From an uncultured Chlorobiaceae bacterium (GTDB taxonomy: Bacteria; Bacteroidota; Chlorobiia; Chlorobiales; Chlorobiaceae): a stretch of DNA of 64,000 nucleotides. The translations under genes were made by a program, and so were the position numbers. The stretch lies in assembly GCA_903820085.1 (NCBI GenBank), contig CAIJGA010000021.1, forward strand, positions 186,001 through 250,000. Direction: 5' to 3'. Positions 26,760-37,682 of this stretch are shown piece after piece (the stretch's first letter is position 1; each line of letters opens with the position of its first letter). Under the pieces are notes generated by a model. The model was given only the letters and a program-made list of their open reading frames with translations, was not told where the DNA came from and did no database searches.

Positions 26760-26809
26760 AAAGTGGCTTTTCATTTTTATATCATGAATTATTTATTCGT
26801 TACCAGACC

Positions 26810-28021
26810 ATGTTTGATGAAATAGAGTTTGACAAGATCAAGCGGCTTCCCAAGTATGTCTTTGCCGCGGTCAATGAGCTGAAAATGGCTGAACGGCGTG
26901 CAGGAGAAGATGTTATCGATTTTTCAATGGGCAATCCTGATGGCCAGACCCCTCAGCATATCGTCGATAAACTGGTCGAAAGCATCAACAAACCCAGAAC
27001 CCATGGGTATTCTGTTTCAAAAGGGATCTACAAGCTTCGTGGAGCGGTAGGAATATGGTATAAGCGCAAGTATAACGTTGACCTTGATCTGGATCGTGAG
27101 GTTGTTGTAACGATGGGTTCAAAAGAGGGATATGTTCATCTTGTGCAGGCCATCACCAATCCCGGCGACCTTGCCATGGTGCCCGATCCCTGTTATCCGA
27201 TCCATTCCCAGGCTTTCATTCTTGCCGGTGGTAACGTCCATCGCCTGAAACTGGAGCTTAATGATGATTTTACGCTTGATGAAGAGGGTTTTTTCCGGAA
27301 TATTGAAAAAGCATTGCGCGAATCTTCGCCAAAGCCCAAGTTTCTGGTGGTGAATTTCCCGAATAACCCGACCACGGCGACGGTTGAACTTCCCTTTTAC
27401 GAGAAGCTTGTCGATATTGCCCGTCAGGAGCGATTTTACATTATCAGCGACATTGCCTATGCTGAACTTACCTATGACGGTTATGTCACACCCTCCATCT
27501 TGCAGGTTTCCGGAGCAAAGGATGTTGCTGTCGAGAGCTATACCCTGTCGAAAACCTATAACATGGCAGGGTGGCGTGTCGGTTTCATGGTCGGCAATGC
27601 CAAACTTATCGGCGCCCTTGAAAAAATAAAGAGTTGGCTCGATTACGGCACCTTTACCCCGATCCAGGTTGCCTCAACGATTGCCTTGACTGAAGATCAG
27701 AGTTGCGTTCAGGATATCTGCGAGGTTTACCGTAAACGGCGCGATGTCATGGTCAAGAGCTTCTCAAACGCCGGCTGGCCGGTTGTTTCACCTCGGGCAA
27801 GCATGTTTGTCTGGGCTCAAATTCCTGAGCAGTTCCGTTCTATGGGGAGTCTTGAATTCAGCAAGAAGCTGCTGAGCGAGGCAAAGGTTGCTGTCAGTCC
27901 CGGTATTGGCTTTGGTGCTTATGGAGATGACTATGTGCGCGTTGCCATGATCGAAAATGAGGAGCGCATCCGTCAGGCGGCCCGCAACATCCGCAAGTTC
28001 CTGCGTGATTTCGAAGCGTAA
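26810..28021 (+). CDS. Class I aminotransferase, AlaC/DapL-like
   Basis: 403 aa fold-type I PLP aminotransferase. Landmarks: FSMGNPDGQTPQHIVDKL, YSVSKGIYKLRGAVGIWYKR, TMGSKEGYVHLVQAI, the DPCYPIHSQAFILAGG block, VVNFPNNPTTATVELPFYE, the PLP-lysine block SYTLSKTYNMAGWRVGFMVG, quoted as TLSKTYNMAGWRVGF, and DYVRVAMIENEERIRQA with the carboxylate Arg. The sequence resembles E. coli AlaC (alanine:glutamate transaminase) more than other groups. Related proteins are often annotated LL-diaminopimelate aminotransferase. I favour the AlaC group but cannot fix the substrate. Monocistronic and convergent with nnr. Confidence 0.82.
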   Translation: MFDEIEFDKIKRLPKYVFAAVNELKMAERRAGEDVIDFSMGNPDGQTPQHIVDKLVESINKPRTHGYSVSKGIYKLRGAVGIWYKRKYNVDLDLDREVVVTMGSKEGYVHLVQAITNPGDLAMVPDPCYPIHSQAFILAGGNVHRLKLELNDDFTLDEEGFFRNIEKALRESSPKPKFLVVNFPNNPTTATVELPFYEKLVDIARQERFYIISDIAYAELTYDGYVTPSILQVSGAKDVAVESYTLSKTYNMAGWRVGFMVGNAKLIGALEKIKSWLDYGTFTPIQVASTIALTEDQSCVQDICEVYRKRRDVMVKSFSNAGWPVVSPRASMFVWAQIPEQFRSMGSLEFSKKLLSEAKVAVSPGIGFGAYGDDYVRVAMIENEERIRQAARNIRKFLRDFEA

Positions 28022-28067
28022 AGAGTTTCGAACAATTGAAAAACACAGCTTAAGCCGGGAACTGCAA

Positions 28068-29660
28068 TCAGGGGGTATCTTCCTGTTCCCGCTCAAAAAT
28101 TTCCTCAATTGCCTGCTGGATGGCATCAACGACCATTCCCGACGAGACCAGGCTTGCGACATCGCTTGCCAGATCTCCAGCTCTGCCGTGAAACCATGCT
28201 GCTGATCCTGCTGCTTCGAAGAGATCAGCCCCTTTGGCGGCCAGTGCGGCAATCATGCCGGCGAGCACATCTCCTGATCCGGCGGTCGCAAGTGCCTCTG
28301 TTCCGCTGGTGTTGATAAGAACGGAGCCTTCCGCTGCAGCGATAACCGTTGGAGCCCCTTTCAAAAGCATGGTTACCCCGTGGAGAGTGGCAAAACTTTT
28401 TGCAGTTTCTATCGGGTCGGCTGCAATCTTTGTTATCGGGATTTCACTGAGACGGCTGAACTCTCCATAATGCGGCGTGAGTACAACATCGTGGCATTGA
28501 CCAAGGGCATACGACATGCCGATGCATGAAAGAGCATAAAGGGCATCGGCGTCAAGGATCAGCTTTTTCGTGGTGATATCGGCACAGTTGAGCAGTTCCG
28601 CAATAAAATCGATGGCCTGGTTATCGCGTCCGAGACCGCATCCGATAAGGATAGCATCAGCCCAGCGTGCTTTTTCAGCAATGGCCGCAATATCTCTTCC
28701 GATAACAATAGCTTCCGGTATGGCAGTGTGCATGGCACCGGCAAGAGAGATCGGCAGGGAGACGCAAACGTATCCTGCGCCGGTTTTCAGTGCTGCCTTC
28801 ACGGAGAGAATAGCCGCTCCAAGCATCGAGCTTTGCGAAGTTTGCGAACCGGCAATGATCAGCACCTTGCCGTTGGTATGTTTTGCACTTGTCGATTCTC
28901 TCAGCAGAAAATGTTCAGCAGCAAAATCGCTGTCGGTTAAAAAGCATGAAAAGGGTTCAACAAGAAAGCCGGGGATAGAGATTTCCGCTACATGCACCTC
29001 ACCGCAACATGCCGGCCCCTCGTTAAGATAGAATCCTCTTTTCAGGAATGCCATGGTAACGGTTACATCGGCCACAATCGCCGGGGCAGCCGAAAAGCCT
29101 GTTGTTGCATCGAGTCCTGAGGGAAGATCAATGGCAAAGGTAAGGGCATTCGTCCGCTCCCGGATGGTGTTGATGAGCTCAATACCGTCCGGGAGCGGTG
29201 AAGCCAGCGCCATGCCCGGTTCACTCAGGCGAAGCCCGGTACCGGTAATGGCGTCAATGAGCGCATCATATGGAGTTTCAGCAACAAAGGGCAATGCTTC
29301 GTCATGGCTGTTGAACATGCGCAGTTTTGCATGGTGCTTCTGGTAGGCTTCAAGAATGGCGAGTCCTTCCCGATTGACCCCCTGCAGCAGTGATTCGGGG
29401 TAGAGAAGGAGAAGATCGACCGAGGCTTCCATATTGAGCAGGTGCCGGGCAAGCACAAACCCGTCACCGCCATTATTTCCTTTTCCGCAGACGACAAGAA
29501 ACGATGTGCCGGAAAGGGACTCCTTATGCAGGGTTTGACGAATAATGCGGAGACATTCAGAACCGGCCAGCTCCATAAGGCGGGTTTCACCAATATGGAG
29601 CTGCTCAATTGCCGCCTTGTCGGCCTTTTGCATCTCCTGTGCAGTTACAACCGACAGCAT
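28068..29660 (-). CDS. nnr: Bifunctional NAD(P)H-hydrate epimerase / ADP-dependent dehydratase
   Basis: 530 aa fusion of NnrE and NnrD, the usual bacterial arrangement. N-terminal YjeF_N epimerase (residues about 1-215): VTAQEMQKADKAAIE, LMELAGSECLRII, FLVVCGKGNNGGDGFVLARHL, FAIDLPSGLDATTG. C-terminal ribokinase-like dehydratase (about 235-520): VLIIAGSQTSQSSMLGAA, LILDADALYAL, VVLTPHYGEFSRL, LATAGSGDVLAGMIAALAAKG, where GSGD holds the catalytic Asp. It repairs damaged NAD(P)H hydrates (NADHX, NADPHX) with ADP as phosphate donor. The stop of purL upstream is 34 bp away, so the two may share a transcript. Confidence 0.94.
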   Translation of the reverse strand: MLSVVTAQEMQKADKAAIEQLHIGETRLMELAGSECLRIIRQTLHKESLSGTSFLVVCGKGNNGGDGFVLARHLLNMEASVDLLLLYPESLLQGVNREGLAILEAYQKHHAKLRMFNSHDEALPFVAETPYDALIDAITGTGLRLSEPGMALASPLPDGIELINTIRERTNALTFAIDLPSGLDATTGFSAAPAIVADVTVTMAFLKRGFYLNEGPACCGEVHVAEISIPGFLVEPFSCFLTDSDFAAEHFLLRESTSAKHTNGKVLIIAGSQTSQSSMLGAAILSVKAALKTGAGYVCVSLPISLAGAMHTAIPEAIVIGRDIAAIAEKARWADAILIGCGLGRDNQAIDFIAELLNCADITTKKLILDADALYALSCIGMSYALGQCHDVVLTPHYGEFSRLSEIPITKIAADPIETAKSFATLHGVTMLLKGAPTVIAAAEGSVLINTSGTEALATAGSGDVLAGMIAALAAKGADLFEAAGSAAWFHGRAGDLASDVASLVSSGMVVDAIQQAIEEIFEREQEDTP

Positions 29661-29694
29661 GATATAGCTCCTTATTTGCCCTCAGCGGGAGGGT

Positions 29695-31977
29695 TTAGAG
29701 TTCGTCAAGGTGCAGGGCGTGCTCAAGTGAGTGATAGTATGCTCCCGCAAGTTCTTCAATCGAGAAATGAAGGAGCTCCTCTCCGTTCACCGCGATAAGG
29801 GCGTTTCGATCAACAACTTTTCCAATAACCCTGATCGGTACGTGGTGCTCCATCGCAACTTCAATCACCTCTTTGGCTTTATCGGGGGAGATGCTCAAGA
29901 CAACACGTCCCTGAGCTTCCGAAAAGAGCAGCTGCTGAATAGCGCAAGGGCCGCTGTTTGCATTTTCCAGATCGACGCTGAATCCCAGTGGCGCTTCAGC
30001 ATGCATGATGGACTTTTCGGCCAGGGCGACAAAGAGCCCTCCGTCGGAAATGTCATGAGCAGAATGGAGAAGTTTTTTTGATGCAAGAGCCACAAGCAGA
30101 TCCTGGAGATTTTTTTCGTGTACCAGATCGATGGACGGAGCATTCTGGCCCGGTGTTTCGTACTGCATGACCAGATATTCTGAAGCGTCAAGCGTCAGTT
30201 CCGGATCACCGAGCAAAAGGATGGCGTCGCCGGCGTTGGTGAATGTTGAACCTACGAGATTGTCGATATCATCAAGCAGGCCGATCATGCCGATGGTCGG
30301 GGTTGGGTAGATGGCTGTGCGCAGGCCACCGATGAATGTTTCATTGTAGAAACTGACATTGCCGCCGGTTACCGGAGTATTGAAGGCTCTGCATGCTTCA
30401 CCCATTCCCTGAACCGATGTTTTGAACTGGAAGTAAACCTCTGGCTTATAGGGGTTGCCGAAATTGAGGCAGTTGGTTATTGCCAGTGGCTTTGCTCCTG
30501 AACAGGCTATATTTCTGGCACATTCAGCAACGGCAATCTTGCCGCCAGCCAAAGGATTCAAATAGACGTAACGGGCGTTGCAGTCTGTTTTCATAGCGAG
30601 CGCTTTGCGCGTTCCCTTGATCCGGATAACAGCCGCATCGGTATGTCCTACCGGAGTGACGGTATTGGTCTGCACCATGGAGTCATACTGGCGATAGACC
30701 CATTGCTTGCTTGCAATATTGGGGCGTGAAAGCAGTTCAAGGCTGATTGCATTGAAGTCAAGAGTGTTGTCGTTGACAAGCTTTGCAACCGGGGTATCCG
30801 GTTTTTTTTCGATGGCTTCACGGATATAGACAGGTGCACCACCTCCAAGTACCAGCGTTTCGGCTGGAATTTCTGCAACTATCGCGCCATGCTGGGAAAC
30901 TCTCAACATGTTGTCGCTGGTCACGCGTCCGATGACGACAGCAAGAACGTCCCATTTCCGGTAAACCTCAATGATTTTGTCTTCAAATCCTTTTTCTGCA
31001 ACGATAAGCATCCGTTCCTGTGATTCGGATAGCATGATCTCGTATGCGCTCATGCCAACTTCCCGGATCGGTACAAGGTCAAGATCGATTTCTATGCCGC
31101 CGGACCCGGTTTTTTCAATTCCTCTCGCGCTCATTTCAGAGGTTGAGCTGGTAATTCCGGCTGCACCCATATCCTGCAGGCCGACAACATATCCGGTTGC
31201 AATAGCTTCAAGCGTGGCTTCAAGCAGCAGTTTTTCGGCAAAAGGGTCACCAACCTGCACGCTTGGACGTTTATCTTCTGAGGCCTCACTGAGATCTTCC
31301 GAAGCGAAGGTTGCGCCGTGGATGCCGTCCCTTCCTGTCGAAGAGCCGACAATCAGCACAGGATTGCCTTCACCGAGGGCGGTTGCACTGACGGTTTTGT
31401 GATGTTCGACGATACCGACCGACATGGCATTGACCAGAGGATTGCCGGTATAACCCTCTTCAAAATAGATTTCGCCGCCGATGGTAGGAACGCCGAATGA
31501 GTTGCCGTAATCGCCAATACCACGAACCACTCCGTCAACCAGATAGCGGACATGGGGGTCTTTAGGCGAGCCGAACCGGAGCGAGTTGAGCGAGGCAACC
31601 GGTCGTGCACCCATGGTGAAAATATCGCGGTGAATGCCGCCAACACCCGTAGCAGCTCCCTGATAGGGTTCAACCGCGGACGGGTGATTGTGGGACTCAA
31701 TCTTGAAGGCTACTGCAAGGTTGTCGCCGATATCGACCAGACCGGCATTTTCTTCACCCGCACTGGTCAGCAGTGCTCCGCCTTCGCGGGGAAGGGTTTT
31801 GAGCACCGCTATGGAATTTTTGTAGCTGCAGTGTTCCGACCACATGACCGAAAAAATTCCAAGCTCAGTAAATGACGGAACTCTTCCGAGAATGGTGCAT
31901 ATCCTGCCGTACTCTTCACTGTTCAGTCCATGTTCTGCGGCAAGGGCAAGGGTGACTTCAACTTCCTTATGTTTCAT
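29695..31977 (-). CDS. purL: Phosphoribosylformylglycinamidine synthase II (small PurL)
   Basis: 760 aa from the ATG at 31977, the length of the small PurL type that works with PurS and PurQ. The start is chosen because GAAAGGATCT gives a Shine-Dalgarno just before it. A longer frame to 32034 would overlap secA and add 19 atypical residues. Motifs: [36 protein letters not shown], quoted as [32 protein letters not shown], and the second-half [16 protein letters not shown]. It makes formylglycinamidine ribonucleotide in step four of purine synthesis. purS and purQ are not in the window. It lies just downstream of secA on the same strand, 38 bp apart. Confidence 0.95.
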   Translation of the reverse strand: MKHKEVEVTLALAAEHGLNSEEYGRICTILGRVPSFTELGIFSVMWSEHCSYKNSIAVLKTLPREGGALLTSAGEENAGLVDIGDNLAVAFKIESHNHPSAVEPYQGAATGVGGIHRDIFTMGARPVASLNSLRFGSPKDPHVRYLVDGVVRGIGDYGNSFGVPTIGGEIYFEEGYTGNPLVNAMSVGIVEHHKTVSATALGEGNPVLIVGSSTGRDGIHGATFASEDLSEASEDKRPSVQVGDPFAEKLLLEATLEAIATGYVVGLQDMGAAGITSSTSEMSARGIEKTGSGGIEIDLDLVPIREVGMSAYEIMLSESQERMLIVAEKGFEDKIIEVYRKWDVLAVVIGRVTSDNMLRVSQHGAIVAEIPAETLVLGGGAPVYIREAIEKKPDTPVAKLVNDNTLDFNAISLELLSRPNIASKQWVYRQYDSMVQTNTVTPVGHTDAAVIRIKGTRKALAMKTDCNARYVYLNPLAGGKIAVAECARNIACSGAKPLAITNCLNFGNPYKPEVYFQFKTSVQGMGEACRAFNTPVTGGNVSFYNETFIGGLRTAIYPTPTIGMIGLLDDIDNLVGSTFTNAGDAILLLGDPELTLDASEYLVMQYETPGQNAPSIDLVHEKNLQDLLVALASKKLLHSAHDISDGGLFVALAEKSIMHAEAPLGFSVDLENANSGPCAIQQLLFSEAQGRVVLSISPDKAKEVIEVAMEHHVPIRVIGKVVDRNALIAVNGEELLHFSIEELAGAYYHSLEHALHLDEL

Positions 31978-32015
31978 AGATCCTTTCGGTGGTTCATTCA
32001 GGTTATCATGATGGT

Positions 32016-35000
32016 TCAAGACTGTTGGCCGCAACAGGCTTTATATTTCTTTCCGCTTCCGCAAGGGCAGTCGTCATTGCGACCGGGCTTCTTTTCAGCT
32101 ATGATTGGCTGCTGAACTCTCTTTTCGCCCTCTTCTTCACTGTCCTCATTGACGATGTTATAGAAACTGTCGACGGCCTGATGCTGTGCGACGAGCTTTT
32201 CCTGCCTGCCGGCAGCTTTTCGCTGGCGCTCTTCCATCTCATGGGCCTCATCAGGGTTGACAGGGAAAAGCTTGAAGGCCAGGGAGAGGGTTTCGAGCTC
32301 TATGTCATGCAAAAGATCGATGAAGAGACGGAATGCCTCCTGCTTGTATTCGAGCAGGGGATCTTTCTGGCCATAAGCACGCAGATTGATTCCTTCACGC
32401 AGAGAGTCAATCTCCCGAAGGTGCTCTCTCCACCGGAGATCAATGACGCTAAGCACGGCATATTTTTCAATCTGCCGCATAATCTCTTCAGGAACGGCAG
32501 CCTCTTTTCTGCGGTAGAAGGCGAGGGCTGTCTGATAGAGCTTTTCAGCAGTAGCCTCTACACCATCGCGCTCGAAGCTGTCCCGTTCAGGTTTGAACTC
32601 AATGGAGAGTTCGCGCATAAGCTCCTCTTCAATGCCGTCAATATCGAGTTGCTTGTGGTACTTTTTGATCATCTGTTCACTGTAATCCTTGAGCAGGTCA
32701 AGGATATCACTGGTCAGGCGCTCTTTGAGAAGGCCATTGCGGCGACGCGAATAGATAACCTCTCGCTGCTGGCTCAAAACATCGTCATATTCGAGCAGCC
32801 GTTTGCGGATAGCAAAGTTCTGTTCCTCAACTTTTTTCTGTGCGCGCTCGATTGATTTGGTGATCATGGAGTGCTCAATCACATCGCCCTCTTCATGACC
32901 CAGCCGATCCATAACCGAGATGACCCGGTCGGAACCGAACAAGCGCATCAGTTCGTCTTCGAGTGAAACAAAAAAGACTGATTCACCCGGATCACCCTGT
33001 CGTCCAGCACGTCCGCGCAGCTGGCGATCGATACGACGTGATTCATGGCGTTCGGAACCAAGAATAAAGAGCCCTCCCAGTTCACGGACCCCTTCTCCGA
33101 GCTTGATGTCGGTTCCGCGTCCAGCCATGTTGGTGGCAATGGTTACCGCATTTTTCTGGCCCGCTTCGGCCACAATTTCCGCTTCACGGTCGTTTTGTTT
33201 GGCATTGAGCACATTGTGAACAATTTTTCTTGCGCGAAGCATTCTTGAAAGGGTTTCCGATACCTCCACACTGGTTGTGCCGACCAGTACAGGCTGCCCC
33301 TTTTTCTGGAGCTCTTCAACCTTCATGACAATGGCGTTATATTTTTCCCGACGGGTTTTATAGACCAGATCGTCCATGTCCTTGCGCACAATCTTGGCAT
33401 TGGTGGGAATAACGACGACATCAAGCTTGTAGATTTCATAAAACTCTGAGGCTTCGGTTTCAGCCGTACCGGTCATGCCGGCAAGTTTTTTGTAGAGCCG
33501 GAAAAAGTTCTGGATGGTGATGGTCGCCATGGTCTGCGTTTCACCTTCGATCTTGACATTCTCCTTGGCTTCGATTGCCTGGTGGAGTCCGTCGCTGTAA
33601 CGGCGGCCCGGAAGGATTCGTCCGGTAAATTCATCGACAATCATGACCTGCCCGTTCTGCACCACATATTCATCGTCTCGTTCGAAGAGCGAATAGGCTT
33701 TCAACAGTTGGCTGATATTGTGCAGGCGCTCTGAACGGTCGGCATAAAGGCGATAGACTTCATCTTTTTGCTGGATTTTGTCGTCAACGGCGATCGATGC
33801 ATCACACTCAATGACGGCGACTTCTGATCCGACATCGGGCAGCATGAAAATATCACTGTCCTGGTGGCTGAGCTTGCTGAGAAATTCGCGTCCCTTGTCG
33901 GTCAGATCGATGGTTCCCCCCTTTTCGTCAACGGCGAAATAGAGCTCATCATCAACCTCCTGCATACGGCTGGAATTATCTTTAAGGTATTCATTCTCCG
34001 TACCTTGTACCAGTTTTGCCACACCAGCCTGAGAGAGCATCTTGATATAACGGGTGTTTTTTGGCTGTCCGCGTTTGACGCGAAGCAGTGCAAGACCCGC
34101 ATCCAAATCACCTGGTTTGGTTTTAAGAAGTTTTTCAGCCTCACCAAGATATCCTGCCACAAGCTGCTGCTGGGCTCTTACCAATAGTTCAATCCAGGGT
34201 TTGATATCCTGGAATTTGCTGTTGTCAGCATTGGGAACAGGTCCTGAAATGATCAGCGGCGTTCTGGCTTCATCAATCAGCACGCTGTCCACCTCATCAA
34301 CGATGGCGTAGTAGAAGTTCCGCTGCACCATCTCTTCCGGTGTGCCGGCCATATTGTCACGAAGATAGTCGAAGCCGAATTCGTTGTTTGTGCCGTAGGT
34401 GATATCACAGGCATACTGCTCCCGTCTCTCTTCCGGTCTCATGGTATTGAGAATAACGCCTACCGAAAGGTGGTGAAAGGCAAAAACCGGGTTCATCCAC
34501 TCCTTGTCTCTCTGCGCAAGGTAATCATTGACGGTCACCACATGCACTCCTCTGCCGGTCAGCGCATTGAGGAAGACGGGGAGGGTTGATACAAGGGTTT
34601 TTCCTTCACCCGTCGCCATTTCGGAGATTTTTCCTGTATGCAGCACAATTCCGCCGATAAGCTGTACATCGTAAGGCACCATATCCCATACCATTTTCCT
34701 GCCCATGACCAGGTAGTTATGGCCTTTAAGGCGTACACAGGTCTCTTTTACAAGGGCAAAAGTTTCAGGAAGGAGTTCCTCAAGCACAGAGGCGGTAGCC
34801 TGTTCATATTCTTCGACCAGAGCATCAAGACGGGCATTTATGGTTTCCGCCTCTTCAATGTCGATATCGGGGTTGTCGAGCTTATGGGAGAGCGATTTCT
34901 TTTCCAGCTCAATGGGCTCAAGAGTTGTCCGGATTCTTTGTTTCAGCGTTAGCCCCCGTTCTCTCAACTGGTCATCACTGAGCGATGCCAGAGTAAGCTG

Positions 35001-35090
35001 CAGTTCATTGATGCTGCTGATAACGGGCTGGATTTTTTTGACATCCTTTTCATGTTTGGAGCCAAAGATCTTTTCAAAAATTTTCAACAT
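32016..35090 (-). CDS. secA: Preprotein translocase ATPase SecA
   Basis: 1024 aa motor of Sec export, about 120 longer than E. coli SecA (901). Motifs: [20 protein letters not shown] (Walker A region), [35 protein letters not shown] (DEVD Walker B), [32 protein letters not shown], and [21 protein letters not shown], quoted in part as [20 protein letters not shown]. The extra length lies mostly in an insertion after the first DEAD segment (about residues 280-400). It ends with a SEC-C zinc tail, [20 protein letters not shown], the SecB/ribosome-binding Cys3-His/Cys module. Sequence and length fit the Bacteroidota/Chlorobiota type. Confidence 0.97.
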   Translation of the reverse strand: MLKIFEKIFGSKHEKDVKKIQPVISSINELQLTLASLSDDQLRERGLTLKQRIRTTLEPIELEKKSLSHKLDNPDIDIEEAETINARLDALVEEYEQATASVLEELLPETFALVKETCVRLKGHNYLVMGRKMVWDMVPYDVQLIGGIVLHTGKISEMATGEGKTLVSTLPVFLNALTGRGVHVVTVNDYLAQRDKEWMNPVFAFHHLSVGVILNTMRPEERREQYACDITYGTNNEFGFDYLRDNMAGTPEEMVQRNFYYAIVDEVDSVLIDEARTPLIISGPVPNADNSKFQDIKPWIELLVRAQQQLVAGYLGEAEKLLKTKPGDLDAGLALLRVKRGQPKNTRYIKMLSQAGVAKLVQGTENEYLKDNSSRMQEVDDELYFAVDEKGGTIDLTDKGREFLSKLSHQDSDIFMLPDVGSEVAVIECDASIAVDDKIQQKDEVYRLYADRSERLHNISQLLKAYSLFERDDEYVVQNGQVMIVDEFTGRILPGRRYSDGLHQAIEAKENVKIEGETQTMATITIQNFFRLYKKLAGMTGTAETEASEFYEIYKLDVVVIPTNAKIVRKDMDDLVYKTRREKYNAIVMKVEELQKKGQPVLVGTTSVEVSETLSRMLRARKIVHNVLNAKQNDREAEIVAEAGQKNAVTIATNMAGRGTDIKLGEGVRELGGLFILGSERHESRRIDRQLRGRAGRQGDPGESVFFVSLEDELMRLFGSDRVISVMDRLGHEEGDVIEHSMITKSIERAQKKVEEQNFAIRKRLLEYDDVLSQQREVIYSRRRNGLLKERLTSDILDLLKDYSEQMIKKYHKQLDIDGIEEELMRELSIEFKPERDSFERDGVEATAEKLYQTALAFYRRKEAAVPEEIMRQIEKYAVLSVIDLRWREHLREIDSLREGINLRAYGQKDPLLEYKQEAFRLFIDLLHDIELETLSLAFKLFPVNPDEAHEMEERQRKAAGRQEKLVAQHQAVDSFYNIVNEDSEEEGEKRVQQPIIAEKKPGRNDDCPCGSGKKYKACCGQQS

Positions 35091-35296
35091 GTACAGGCCT
35101 TTATGCTCTCTAAGGGTTCAGATAGATTTTTTATATGGAAAAAAGAGAAATACCTCTTCTTTCCGCTATGTCCAATTGATGCTCAAGGTATTGAATTACA
35201 CCTTGAGAAAAAAGCGGTATGCTTTGAAAAAAAAACGGGTAGGGTCGTGCGCATGCCTTACGCGTCTCCAGCAACGAAGGTCAAGAGCTCTCCCCC

Positions 35297-36184
35297 TTAT
35301 GGCTTTTTGGCGGCAAGTGCAGCAAAAAACTCCTTGAGATGTCGTGTTCCGTAAGCCGGTGCTATATGGTCGAATTTAAGTGCTTCAACGGCAAACGAGA
35401 GGAGGTCGGCCAGATTCCGGTTGAAAAGCCCGGTAACCATGAGTCCGCCTTCTGCAAGCCACAGGGGAAGACTGGTTATCCATGGAGCTTTGCCGCAAGC
35501 AAGGAATGCCAGTTCTATAACCTCTCGGAAGGTATAGATATCCGGCCCCCCAACGGCAATTTCCCGACACTCTCCTTCAACCGCATCGATACAGACTTTA
35601 GCAAGGTCAGCACCATGAATCGGATTGATTTTTTTTTCACCTTCACCGATCATGAAGATGTGGCCGCTTTGAGCCATTGAGAAAAATCGTCCCATATCCG
35701 AGAAGTACCCGTTTGGGCGTATGACGGCCCAGGAGAGTCCAGACTTTTTGAGATCCGCAACGAAAAGTTCATGTGCCTTTATCGAAAGGATTTCGGCCAT
35801 TTTGTCCTCATTGAAGACCGATACATAGATAAAGCGTGAGATTTTTTCTGTGAGAGCCTGATCAAGGATACGTTTGTTGCCCAGGTAATCGACATCATAG
35901 CTGGTGTATTGCGGATGGGGCGAGGTCAGGCCAAGTGCGGAAAAAACGATATCCATATCCTTGCATACCCCGGTTATGCTTTCGGGCGAGGTAACATCGC
36001 CGGCTATGATTTCATCGACAAGGTCGAATACCGCTGGTTCTCCGTGCGGGCCGGCTGTTTTAAGCTTTTCCGGGTTTCTTGCCAGAGCACGGACATAATA
36101 ACCCCGATCCTTGAACTCTTTGACGGCGTATCTGCCGAGATAGCCGGATGCACCGGCAACCAGAACTTTTTTGATGACCGCCAT
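35297..36184 (-). CDS. NAD(P)-binding atypical SDR, NmrA-like
   Basis: 295 aa when started at the ATG at 36184, so that VIKKVLVAGASGYLGRYAV (glycine motif GASGYLG) is at the very N-terminus. A longer frame to 36238 would overlap the glycosylase gene. Other features: IIAGDVTSPESITGVCKDMD, FSALGLTSPHPQYTSYDVDYLG, SRFIYVSVFNEDK, and WAVIRPNGYFSDMG. The catalytic YxxxK of classical SDRs is replaced, as in NmrA/SDR_a5 proteins, so it may reduce a bulky isoprenoid-like substrate or act as a redox sensor. In a phototroph a pigment-related reductase is possible, but nothing here proves it. It starts 14 bp after the stop of the upstream glycosylase gene. Confidence 0.78.
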   Translation of the reverse strand: MAVIKKVLVAGASGYLGRYAVKEFKDRGYYVRALARNPEKLKTAGPHGEPAVFDLVDEIIAGDVTSPESITGVCKDMDIVFSALGLTSPHPQYTSYDVDYLGNKRILDQALTEKISRFIYVSVFNEDKMAEILSIKAHELFVADLKKSGLSWAVIRPNGYFSDMGRFFSMAQSGHIFMIGEGEKKINPIHGADLAKVCIDAVEGECREIAVGGPDIYTFREVIELAFLACGKAPWITSLPLWLAEGGLMVTGLFNRNLADLLSFAVEALKFDHIAPAYGTRHLKEFFAALAAKKP

Positions 36185-36198
36185 TGTCAGTAATGATA

Positions 36199-37134
36199 TT
36201 AAAATGAATGAAGTTTTTTGATCTCCTTGCGCCAGCAATGGAAAAGAATATGTCCGGCGTATCCAGCGAGATCCGGATATAAAATAGTACGGATCTCGCT
36301 GTCAAGAGCAAGATAACTCCTTGGGCTCAAAGAGCGAAGAGCTGTTGTGCTGTTGAACCATTTCCCAAGGTATTGTTGGACATGGGTATCGATCGGGAAT
36401 GCATCAAATCGGCCGAGGCCGAAGAGGGCGATGCAATCAGCAATTTTATAACCGATGCCATCATTCAGGCAAAGCATGTTGCGCAGCTCCGGGAGGGGGA
36501 GTTGCCGGTCACATAAATAATCAAGGTTAATTTTTCCTTCAGCAACCCGTTGAGATGCCTTGATAATATTATTCGCCCTGAGCCGGTTATTGTTGGTGCA
36601 ACGGGTAAGTGCAATGAGATCGGCAGAAGCAAGTCGTTCAGGAGAAGGAAACTGATGCAGGATGACCTCCCGCCCCAAAAACGAAACACTCCTCTTTTCA
36701 CCATAGTTTTGCACAAGCATTGAAACCTGTTTTCTGATCAGATGCATTCCAATCCCTTGAGCGCACATGAAAGAGATCATGGTTTCGAACGGATCCTGCC
36801 TTATGATTTTTAGTGAAAAATATTTTGCAAGGAGTTGCCAAAGCTCGGGATATAATCGAGAAAAACATGCAGGAAAGATAGTATTGATATCAACATCAAG
36901 CGTGAAATAATGATGAATAAAGTCATGCAAATTTGATCCGTTAACAAATTCAGAATCGGAATAAATATCAAACTCATGTTCTGATACAGGGTTTAGAATG
37001 ACAGGTGATGAGTTTATTATTGTTGAGTAATAATTGCCGTGATCATAAAAATTATTCCATAAGAAAGTTTGACCACTATAGAGAGTGTCCCTGATACTAA
37101 TCTTGTTTTCAGTTTTTATTTTCTGATGATACAT
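36199..37134 (-). CDS. 8-oxoguanine DNA glycosylase, OGG1-like
   Basis: 311 aa HhH-GPD glycosylase/AP lyase of the OGG1 type. SGQTFLWN near residue 20 is the OGG1 N-terminal motif; QDPFETMISFMCAQ (about 114-127) is the damage-pocket block. The helix-hairpin-helix ends LNDGIGYKIADCIALFGL with the nucleophilic K230, and FPIDTHVQQYLG carries catalytic D249. K and D are 19 apart, as in human OGG1 (K249/D268). It removes 8-oxoG opposite C. Codon and base use are clearly more AT-rich than neighbours (18 G+C in the 60 bases 36961-37020), suggesting transfer into this genome. It is followed by a very AT-rich gap on its 5' side. Confidence 0.85.
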   Translation of the reverse strand: MYHQKIKTENKISIRDTLYSGQTFLWNNFYDHGNYYSTIINSSPVILNPVSEHEFDIYSDSEFVNGSNLHDFIHHYFTLDVDINTIFPACFSRLYPELWQLLAKYFSLKIIRQDPFETMISFMCAQGIGMHLIRKQVSMLVQNYGEKRSVSFLGREVILHQFPSPERLASADLIALTRCTNNNRLRANNIIKASQRVAEGKINLDYLCDRQLPLPELRNMLCLNDGIGYKIADCIALFGLGRFDAFPIDTHVQQYLGKWFNSTTALRSLSPRSYLALDSEIRTILYPDLAGYAGHILFHCWRKEIKKLHSF

Positions 37135-37682
37135 TGTGGTTACTTGTCTTCGTTTATCTTAAAAATAACGAGCATTCAAAGTGTTAATAGACTTTATGAC
37201 TTCGATGTGTATATTTCCTTATTATGAAATAAGATAAATGCTGTTGTGTAAAAAAATTTCATTATTTGAAACCGGGTGTTATTTCTGATCTAAACAGTAT
37301 ATTTGCATTGTTATTATCATCTTAATCGTTGTTTGTACAGTCATTTAGTAGATTGCCTATTATGTTTTATTGCCTTTATTCATTTGAAAAAATAATTTTT
37401 TTATTTTGATTAGACATGTTTATATCCTTGTTTAATCATGATTATTATTTGTTCTCTATGAATAGTGATGGCTGGTTTAAAATGATTTTATTTATTAATA
37501 TTTGTTATTTGATTATGATTTTTATGGCTGTTAGGTGGTTGTTTGCGCTGTTTTTTATTAGTGGATTTTATTCGGTATAATTTGTTGGTAAGCCGGTCGG
37601 TTGCTTCGGAATCCATCGGGTGTCCGGCAATAATGACCGTATAACTCAATGGATTCTTGATGAAGATGAACAGCTTTCAGGA
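37135..37682. other. AT-rich gene-free gap
   Basis: 548 bp upstream of the OGG1-like gene with no coding-like ORF. Composition is extreme: 14 G+C of 60 in 37201-37260 and 11 of 60 in 37381-37440, against roughly half in most coding DNA here. It has long runs of short A/T words but no repeat array or inverted repeat that I could establish. It probably carries the glycosylase promoter; otherwise it may be foreign DNA. Confidence 0.55.

Larger units (their letters stand above)
26374..26809. other. Divergent promoter region between hdr-flx and the aminotransferase
   Basis: 436 bp, AT-rich with A-tracts around 26628-26650, no ORF that looks coding. It holds a strong minus-strand promoter near the hdr side and a weaker plus-strand one near the aminotransferase side, listed separately. 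The middle 250 bp shows nothing I can assign. Confidence 0.6.

Noticed and set aside
31978-32034. Longer purL start at 32034
   Set aside because: It would overlap secA and add 19 residues not seen at PurL N-termini; the ATG at 31977 has a ribosome-binding site.
31989-32855. 288-codon plus-strand ORF antisense to secA
   Set aside because: A shadow of the SecA reading frame, which carries all family motifs.
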